Source of the DNA: Undaria pinnatifida
Taxonomy: Eukaryota > Sar > Phaeophyceae > Laminariales > Alariaceae
DNA: 64,000 bases
Reading direction: 5' to 3'
Assembly: GCA_012845835.1 (NCBI GenBank)
Contig: JABAKD010000026.1
Span: 8,914,558-8,978,557, forward strand
Made by a program: the position numbers and the translations under genes. Under the pieces are notes generated by a model. It had not been told where the DNA came from, searched no databases, and saw only the letters and a list, made by a program, of their open reading frames with translations. Positions 56,001 through 64,000 of this stretch are shown here, piece after piece (within the stretch, counting starts at the first letter, position 1; each line of letters starts with the position of its first letter).

Positions 56001-59000
56001 GCGGCGCTGGACAAGAAGGAGAGGGGGAACCAGCTCATGCGGAACGATCTCAACACCCAGGTAGGTTTGCGATTCGCTATGCGTTGGCAGAGAGCAGGTG
56101 TGGTACGCGTGTGGCATGACGGTGGTGTGACACTAGGCCCATCGCACGAGGCACGAAACACTTGTGCATGTGGCGATACGGTGCGTATATTTTCAGTAGA
56201 CTTCACTGCGTTCTCACCACCCCAAGCATACCCGATAAAGTGCCAAAGCATGCGTAATATTTTGGGTAATTTTTCTGGTATGTTTGGAATGGTGAGACCG
56301 GTAAAGTCACCTCCATATTTTGGAAGAGCACGGCTGGCTGACCAACCCCCCCTCCGCACCATACCGTGCATGCATGACAGGTGGCGTACAATGCCGATAG
56401 GCGCCGGCAGCTATGGGAGCAAACCGCGCGGGATGACTTGAAAGAGCTCACGGAGCTTAGGGCCTTGGTTCGAAAGGAGGAAGAGAAAGCGGATGCGCAG
56501 AAGAAGGAGGCTTATGCTCGTGGGGCTGAGGTAGGCGACACAATTAGGGCTGAAGAGGGTGCCGGGGGGCAGGATGAAAGTAATGTTACGCCGATCTGTT
56601 GCAGCATGCCGGTTGCCGCATACCTGGAGCGAGGCGTTCTCAGGTGTCTGCATGCTGCATTTTTTGTTCGAGGGTTCAGGCCTTGTGGAGGTAGACCCCC
56701 GCCGTTGAACTAGTAGTAGAGCTGCTGCCGGAGCACCGCAGTCGAGCGTGCGCTGTTGTGCGTGTTGGGAGTATTCGGTCGCTCAGGTTGTGCATCGAAT
56801 ATCATTGCGTATGGAAGATTCCATACCATCGGAACCACGGATTGGCCGTGGCAATATAACAATGTTCGCCCCCTCTTGGAGGCGTGCGGATGTCAGATAT
56901 TACGTTTTTACAGATAATCTACAATTGTCGAAGCCCTGGCTTAAGCTGCACCACATATAATCGCCCCCTGCCCGCCCCCAGCGAAAATGTCATCAATCAA
57001 GGGCTGACTTGCGACTTTGTATGTGCGCGTGTCAATTCGTCGGTGCACCCGGCACGGGGAATTGATAACAGGTGCGCGACTTCAACGAGGCGAGACGCGA
57101 GATGCGTGTGGCCGCGGCGAAAGAAACTCGCGAACAAGACCTGGTGCTCTTGGAGTACGCCATCCAGAAGGACAAGGCTGGGGAGAACGAGGAGAAGGCC
57201 AAGCGGGAGGAGGAGAAGAGGGTAAGCTGGAAAGAGACCGAGATCGGGGGTGGGGATTGGGGGGGAGAGAGATAAGAGGCAGAACTGGTTGTACAAGGTT
57301 GCACTGTCCAGCAAACCTGCTGGACGAGGCCGCAGGGTAGGCACGGAGGGGGAGATCCACGGCGTGTCCCACGCAAAGGCACGGCTGCCGGTTTACGGCT
57401 TAAAACGCATTATTCCACGGGTGAAATATGGCTGATTGCGACCGCGATGGCCCCGCGTCAATGCCGGACCACCGGCGGATGTTTCGCGCAAGCATATGCT
57501 CGGGCTGTCCGCGATTCTTTGCTTCAGTGTGCTTGTCGCGTTTTCACGACGAATGCACCGGGGTGACGTACTTGTTATGACGCCACGAGGTGGGGCTTTT
57601 CCTCGCGCCGGCTGAGATCCCTCCCTTTGCGTTGGGGGGCTTTCACCTCTCGCACCTGCTGTTGTCTCGCTCTTCGTTGACAGGTGCTGCGGCAGTACAA
57701 TGAATATCTGAAGGAGCAAATGGTGAAAGAAGCGGAGGACGAGGCGCAGTACGACGAGATCAGGCAGAAGGCCGAGGGGCGCATCTGGGACCAGAGGGAC
57801 GCGCAACTCAAGGCCCAGCGTGACGCCCGGGATACCCTCATGCAGCAGGTAAGTTCGTCGCAGCTATGGTCCGCGGCGGATACGGGATACGCGTCGTGGG
57901 TGGCTTACAGTTCACGATACGCGACGCTCCGCAAGACCGACGGGCTTTTCCGCGCACTTGCCCAGTCGATCGCATAATCAATGCCACATGCAACGTGCAA
58001 CAACGTGCAACTTGCCCGTGGACTTATGGCAACCCGATCTTACGCAACTATGGCCAGATAAGGGTGAGGCCATGCAGTTTGCGATGCGATTCAGTGCGGT
58101 GCGGCGCGGCGCAGGGCAGTGAAGTGCAGTGCTACGATGCGGTACAGCGCTAATCGAGCTGTGGTTAAGGTACAAACAGCACCAAACGATTTCCTGGTAT
58201 GTCAAAGTGCCGCAAACCGGTGACCATACCCCCTGCGCTGGTGTCGGCCTTTTGCGTGTTTTCCCTTTCAGGTGCACCTTGGGCGACAGGAGCAGATGCG
58301 GCTTAAAGCTCTGCGCGAGAAGGACCAGCTGGCCGCCGACGCCGAGCAGGCGAGGTTGGACAGGGAGAACTTCCTGGCAGAGGAAGAACGGGAAAGGCAG
58401 AAAGAGATGCGCAAGCGACAGGTAACGTCGGCCCGTCGTTTTTGCTCCTGACAGTTCACATTGTCATTTTTTCATGCCCGGGCCCCTACTTCGGACAGAA
58501 AAAACGCCACGCCGATTCTCACACGTCTGTCCAATCCCCAACAGTGGACGGTTCGAAGTTGGAGCTACTTTTTTCATTCAACGTTTTAAGGTTAGAATCC
58601 TTGCCACTTAGCAGTAGCCAGTAGCTTACCGAGTCGCTAATCGCTAATACATCTGACCTCGAAATCATTGCTTTTAGCACTCACAAGTCAAGTGATTGAC
58701 CATCTACCGGTACCTACATGGACTGTGGAAAACGGACTGCTCCCCGTCATCGCGTCATGATTTTGTGCAGGAGCTTTTGGACAACACGGCGCTCCTCAGG
58801 GAGCAGATGGTGGGTGCGCGCGCCCTAGCAGAGAAGGAGCGGCAGGAGGAATATCTTCGGGTGAAGCAAATGGAGGCATACGAGAGACGGTGAGCATTTC
58901 GCGTTGGCCTCTAGTTATACCCTGCGCGACGCGTACTATCCGCATCGTTCGTCCTGAGCGTGGTCTTTAAAAAACCAAAAATCTGATAGCGTTAATAACC

Positions 59001-59483
59001 AAAGTGCGTTCCGCTGGCATAGGACCCGCGCTACGACAGAGGTAGCACTTCTTCACCATTTTTTTTTTCTGAGCAACGGGGCTCCTCTACCGAGAACTAC
59101 CTAATATCGTCGGAATACCATTCCCCCGGTACATAGATGATTTTTTACGATTATTCGATGTATACCTTGGCCATGGAATTGCTCACTGGTTTTGCATTTA
59201 TGTTGCTTCTTAAACGTCAGTTTTTGGGTGGGGTATGAGGAGTCTCAGCAAATTAGGGTCATCCCTACCGTAGCACGCGTCGTAGCGCTACATACCAGCA
59301 CCTCGACAAGCGGGCGAAACGAAAATTTAAAATGGCGCTACCCGTTTGGTCCGCGCTACCCGTTTGGTCCGCGCTTCCCCTTTCCGTCGTGACTGCCTCT
59401 ACAGACACAGCGAACGCCTGGAGAAACAGGCGGGCGTCGTCGTAACGCACCATCCCCTCAAGCACACGCAATGGTACACGTGA
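53033..59483 (+). CDS. CFAP53: cilia- and flagella-associated protein 53 (11 exons)
   Basis: CFAP53 (CCDC11) is a coiled-coil protein with a trichohyalin-plectin-homology domain that lines doublet microtubules in motile cilia. Exons: 53033-53152, 53729-53896, 54385-54473, 55232-55373, 55926-56060, 56381-56530, 57072-57221, 57684-57848, 58272-58421, 58771-58889, 59405-59483 (TGA). Phases agree throughout and give 488 residues (human about 514). The protein is almost all charged heptad-type helix. The segment YNEYLKEQMVKEAEDE..WDQRDAQLKAQRDARDTLMQQV aligns well with the equivalent part of animal CFAP53, and the end, KHTQWYT, looks like a conserved ciliary C terminus. Intron 4 appears to use a GC donor (AAG|GCGAGT); if not, that exon end is wrong. 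Low-complexity helices make exact orthology less sure than the TPH assignment. It implies a flagellated life stage. Confidence 0.85.
53351..53489. repeat. two-copy 69-bp tandem repeat in CFAP53 intron 1
   Basis: Two almost identical 69-bp units start AGCAGTAGTGCTGTCG and contain TACCAGGTACTTGC. They begin at 53351 and 53420. Confidence 0.9.
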
Positions 59484-61111
59484 TGTGCTTGGCCGGGTTA
59501 TTATCACGTGGGAGACCATGCTGCGGGCGAGGAGGTGGGGCCACTCTCCACTTTTCATTGCGCAATGCGTTTTTTTTACGCTGTGGACCTTGGCTATTAT
59601 ATACCTATTCGTGGCAAAGCACCGATTGGGGGCGAGACTGGTGTCAGTCTGTACCTTGCAGAGATTTTTGTCACTGCATGCCAAGGAGCGGCGGGGCGTG
59701 GGTGGGGTTGAGGTTTTCCCCAGTTTGAGAGTGTTTGGGAGAATTGGAACTTGACTGGAAGCACGGCTCAATAACGCTATCATCCGCGACTGATGCGGCT
59801 TCCGCGGATTATGGTGTTCTTGGAAACGTGATCCCTGTCCGGCTTGCGATACAAGCACAGCTGTTGACGTGGGTTATTACACAGCACTGCATCGTTGCCT
59901 TATCTGATGCAATGTAGTGACAGTAGTGTAGACGTAGAGGGATCTATCCCCTCTTAGCACACCCCTTCACAATGGCAAAAAGTCCTGCACGGTGGCGCGT
60001 TTTTTTCATCCATCGTACCTCGCTGAGGTGTAAAATTGGAGGTTGTGGGAAGTTGCATCGGTGTTTCGCGATGGGTGTGGTTCTTGCAGCACTCTCAGCA
60101 AGTAACTATCATTTCCTTCTATCCTTCTATTAGATGGTGCGTCTTTATCTAAATGCTCCTTGCGTATGACTGCGATATGCGTCATGCGTAGCTCCCCACA
60201 GCGCGAATATCGGGCAGAACTATCATGTACGATGTCGGTGTTAGTCTCGGCGTGTTGTTGGATAATTGGTCCGCGGGAAGGCGAGCGGGGCAGAGAAGCG
60301 GTACGAGGCCGCATACGTTGCCTGTGTAACTATCTAGGGCATGCGGATTGCCTTGAGGGTAGGCTCTCGATTTTTGACGCTTCCAACATGTATCACCATT
60401 GTTGTTTCGTGCGCCTACCACCACCTTGTTCTCTTCATGGTGGAAAATCATCTGGGATCCGGCACCATCTTCCTTGCATGGTGTGGCAGCGGTGAAAATT
60501 ATTGCTATTGTAAATGGAAGGGGCAGCTTGGGCTCAGTTCACAACGTAAACGGTTAGCACGCAAAAGCCAAATCCGCGTTAGCATGAACAATATTTTACG
60601 TACTTTCCACGACGCACGACCAGGTTGCCCAGCGCTGTGCATTCTGGTGTACCATTTTACTTGTGTACAGCTGAGATTGATGTAGACATATAAGAACTGC
60701 AACGCATTACGTACAACACGTGCCGCCACAAAAAACACGAAGATAGAGTACAATACCCCCCCCCCCCACGGCGCAACATTGACGCGCTTGCCCCAAATCA
60801 ACGGTCTGGCGGTTTCAGCATTTTGAGACGCGGGGTGTTACTCCTAGCGGTCACCGTACGCCCAGCTGGTAGATTTTCCTGCTTTCCAACACTACTACAA
60901 ATGGCGCGGCTTGTAGAGCAACAACGCCACCGCTGCTCTGTACCGTGGCAACAGCACCCCAGTCTACCCAAATCATCATCGTTGCTCTGGACCGTCGCAA
61001 CAGTACCCCAATCCACCCAAATCGCCGTCGCTGCTTCATCATCACCCCAAATCACCATATCACAGGCTTCAGCGCCCAGGCCAACAACGCAGGAAAAAAC
61101 ACCACAAAAAA
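59484..61111. other. intergenic between convergent genes
   Basis: It contains the 3' flanks of CFAP53 and of the minus-strand coiled-coil gene. At 60930-61060 there is a degenerate tandem repeat of about 50 bp containing GCAACAG.ACCCCA and CACCCAAATC. No other gene is recognised. Confidence 0.5.
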
Positions 61112-63187
61112 TCAGAGCCCGCGTGGCAATCCCTCCACCCCCCGCTCCATCTCGTCGACTCTCGCCGACACGAATGCCTCCTGCGCTCGTCGCCTGTCTT
61201 CCCGCGTGTGCTCCGCCCTTGTCGCCATAGACGACAGCGTTGCCTCTGCTGCCCCGAAGTCCTCAGCCCCTCCAGGCACGTGCGCCTGCGTCGGATTCAT
61301 TGACTCATCGCGATGTAGAAACGCTTGGCGTAAGACCACAGCGGCCTGTTTTCTCCTCTCCACCCGCACTGCTCGTCTTCGCGCTTTTTCCGAAGAGGCT
61401 GTCCTCGGTGATGGCGGTGCGCCCGACAACGCAGGCGTTTCCGCTTTTTCAGTTGCACCATCGGCTGGCGCTACGATACTTCCGCTTTTTTCAGTAGCGA
61501 TGGTGGGTGTCACGGCGGCTGTTGTCGTTGTTGCCGTTGCTGTTGACGCTGCTGCTGCTGCTGTTTCGTCAAACTTCGATGCCGAGATGTCTTCAAGTCG
61601 CCATAGCTTTGCCTCAAGGGCGGCGCGATGGCATTCAAGGGCAGAGACTTCTGACCGTAGAGAGCACACAAGGAGATGAGCATCGGTAGCCGCCCGTACG
61701 CCTTCGTCCAAAAAGGCGGTGGGGTAACCGGTGGATGCGGGTGTTGTGGCAGTGTTTGCCACCTTTTTTGTGCACGAAGTTGGGGTGTGCCGTTTTGTGG
61801 TGATGCAGGGAAAGGGAGGGCGCGGGGGGGTGAGGGGTGCTTCATGTCCATGACGTGTTCGTCAAGGGGATGAATCGAAAAAACGAAGGAATATATAAAT
61901 GCATGAGATTATTTGCTACCCTCGTCAAGAAAACGCATCTGGACGCGAAAATACTCAAGGTTGCTCGCTCCTTTCCGATCGACTCTCTAAGCGCGAGGTG
62001 CAGAATATTTAAAAGTGCACAGTTTGATGGTCTTTTCTGGCACATGCGAGCTCATTCCGATCGGTTCTGCAGGTGCGAGTTGCGGAAGGCAAGGAGGGAC
62101 AGTTTTCATTGCGTCGTTTGACGCATTGGAGCAGTGAAACCCCATTTCTTTCCGGCTTCAGTACCGTACATCGTTGTAGCGTACCGCAGATCACACGGTC
62201 GCAGCGTACCTCATCGTCGAGCACGCTTGCATCCCCGGGGGGGGACTGCAGGTTTGCTTCCTCCAGCGCGTCGATGCCGTGTGATCCGCCATTAACTGAA
62301 TAGCTCGTTGCGGCATTGAAAGGCTGCTGCCCCGAGTTGAGGGCGCGAAGGTCCGCTAGTTCGGCCTCGAGGAATTGCACTTCGTGTGACAGGCGGAGTA
62401 TGTATGTTCTGATGACCAACGGCGACATGAGGGGGAGGGTACGGAGACTATTGATGCAACGAGGCTCGGTCAGAAACATGCAAATGCAAGTGTTACTTTG
62501 GTCAATGTACTACGCGGAGGCCGGAGGCTCTGCAGACAAGTTTCCGGGCTTCAAGATATTTTATTTTATCAACCTTTAGAACTACACCCAAGTTTTAATA
62601 ATTAACTACCTAGAAGTAGTGTGGGACCATTTTTTGTGGGAAAAAAATCAAAGAATCCGCCCTCAGACATGCGCCCTGTACGTGTACCAAAGCAACGAGA
62701 AGTGCCACAGTGCAAACACAAGAACAAACACTGGCATTTTCACATCGTTTTTCCTGCGGTAGGGACGCCTCGACCCAAAATCATGAGTCGGGACGACCAC
62801 TGTGCGGCATATGCGTTCATGTCGCCCCCCACGAAAACAAAAAAAGTATTATTATCCCACCTATCCGAGTAGGAGAGATCAACAATGTGACGGCCGAGAC
62901 ACACGAAGCGCAGTGTACCTCGCCCCAAAAACTAAAAATTCACGCCACTCTTCAAAAGCTCCTTCCTTCCTTCCTCTTCTCCCTTACTGTCGCATTTACC
63001 TTGCCTCCTCTCCGGCGGCTGACATTTGTCTCAGCAAGAAATCCCCGGCCAGCCTTTTTGCGTGAGCCTTTCCGCCACCTTTGTCGCATGCTGTGGCCAA
63101 TTTCGCGAGATTCTTGTACAGCTGGGTTAACCTTTGGAGTCGACGGGGGTGCAGCGTTGGGTGGGGACGGAAGCATCGGTTGTTCAT
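61112..63187 (-). CDS. hypothetical coiled-coil protein (3 exons modelled)
   Basis: I do not recognise the family. Three minus-strand exons fit together in phase: 63187-63000 (ends phase 2, donor AG|GTAAAT), 62408-62210 (donor GAG|GTACGC) and 61762-61112 (stop). They would give 345 residues. The first exon has RLQRLTQLYKNLAKLATACD, the second ILRLSHEVQFLEAELADLRAL, and the third LVCSLRSEVSALECHRAALE, all with heptad spacing. An alanine/threonine-rich linker and a basic, glutamate-rich helix follow. The ATG at 63187 is a guess: the frame stays open to about 63260, and more exons may lie upstream. The matching phases and the heptads support a real gene; its function is open. It lies tail to tail with CFAP53. 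Confidence 0.5.
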
Positions 63188-63481
63188 CAAGTTTGGAGCA
63201 TACAGACACTTCCTGCTCACAAGTTTCCTGTCCGATAGTTTGGCGCCCGTGGGAAATCACAGCGCTGCCAAGGGTTCTCTTTGCGGGGTATTGGATACGA
63301 ACCATAGCTCCGTTTAACGCTTTCAATACTGTAAAACTAACTCCCATACGTCCCAGTTCAAGTACCCCCCCCCCTCCAAAAACGCGCAGTAGTTGTACGT
63401 AACGAAAATGAACGGGTAAATCACAGATATGCAAGATGGATTCGATCCCCTTGACCCTATATTTTTAAAATGTGTATTCTG

Positions 63482-64000
63482 ATGAATGTGATTGTACCAA
63501 AGTTAGAGTGTGCTGGAGAAGTATGGGAAGGGAACGCGAAGCTCGTAAAACAACTGGAAACAGTGCAGATGACAGCAGCTGAACAAATACTGATGCAGGA
63601 TGCTTAAGTACGACGAGTAATACAGTATTATTAACATAACTAGGAATGCACTCACCTTAAACAAATAGAGACGAGAGAAAGTTGAGGTGGCAATAGAGAG
63701 TAGAGAATATGCCAGACAAGAGGTTGCCAGCCATAACTGATAGGGCTGTATGGGAAAAAATAACAAAAGGGCGCGCTGGAATAAGATGGAATAACGTAGT
63801 CGAGAAAGTATGGAAGGATTTAGGGGGAGACCGAGAAGAGGTACTGTCTATAGAGAAGTTTGGCGGGTACAAGACAGAAGTAAAAGAAATAGTAAAATAA
63901 AGAGAAATGCTAGCGCTAAGAAATAAGGTGAAAGAGGAGAAGCACTTCGAGATATGCAGGAGGTTGAGCGAAGATATTGGAATGAAAACGTATCTGCACG
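63482..64000 (+). pseudogene. LINE (non-LTR) reverse transcriptase tail, decayed
   Basis: The frame reads VIVPKLECAGEVWEG..KLVKQLETVQ and, further on, MPDKRLPAI..RAVWEK, GRAGIRWNNVVEKVWKDLGG, then FGGYKTEVKEI. This is the region after the reverse transcriptase domain of a LINE family that I recall from brown algae. Several stop codons and at least one frame change (63600-63700, 63898) break it, so it is inactive. The 5' part is missing and the 3' part continues beyond the window. Confidence 0.85.

Overview
This window is nuclear DNA of a eukaryote with long, repeat-loaded introns. The best guess is a stramenopile alga close to the brown algae. That guess rests on the style of the protein families, a LINE reverse-transcriptase tail resembling one I recall from brown algae, and a flagellar gene that implies a swimming stage; it is an inference, not a proof. 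There are no rRNA genes, intact tRNA genes, CRISPR arrays or prokaryote-like operons.

The gene core lies at 20.8-63.2 kb. VPS35 (minus strand, 44520 down to 20872) encodes the retromer scaffold. Seventeen exons join in phase into a 933-residue protein spread over 23.6 kb. Head to head with it, 508 bp away, is ZMAT2/SNU23 (plus strand, 45029-51255), a spliceosomal B-complex zinc-finger protein in four exons (231 residues). Next on the plus strand comes CFAP53 (53033-59483), an axonemal coiled-coil protein in eleven exons (488 residues). A minus-strand coiled-coil gene of unknown function (63187-61112) converges on CFAP53. The genes have no obvious shared pathway; they are ordinary housekeeping and ciliary genes separated by repeats.

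The left 20 kb are almost gene-free. They hold a tRNA-derived SINE family with two subfamilies, a second short retroelement family with a pyrimidine-rich head and (AAC)n tail, tandem duplications, G-rich and trinucleotide arrays, a decayed Ty3/gypsy fragment, and one possible small exon or gene at 10677-11177. The right edge enters a decayed LINE.

The most striking find is inside ZMAT2 intron 2. A 2444-bp hAT-type transposon has 15-bp terminal inverted repeats and an exact 8-bp target duplication (GTATTTAT). A second, 1088-bp hAT-type element with its own perfect 15-bp termini, exact 8-bp duplication (GAAAATTG) and a run of near-terminal perfect hairpins is nested in it. Other unusual signals are a recurrent TATTAATA palindrome that behaves like an insertion footprint, an alanine/glycine/glutamate-rich insertion in the VPS35 solenoid, a tandem duplication of the VPS35 3' end, and a minisatellite that carries the VPS35 exon 3 splice acceptor.
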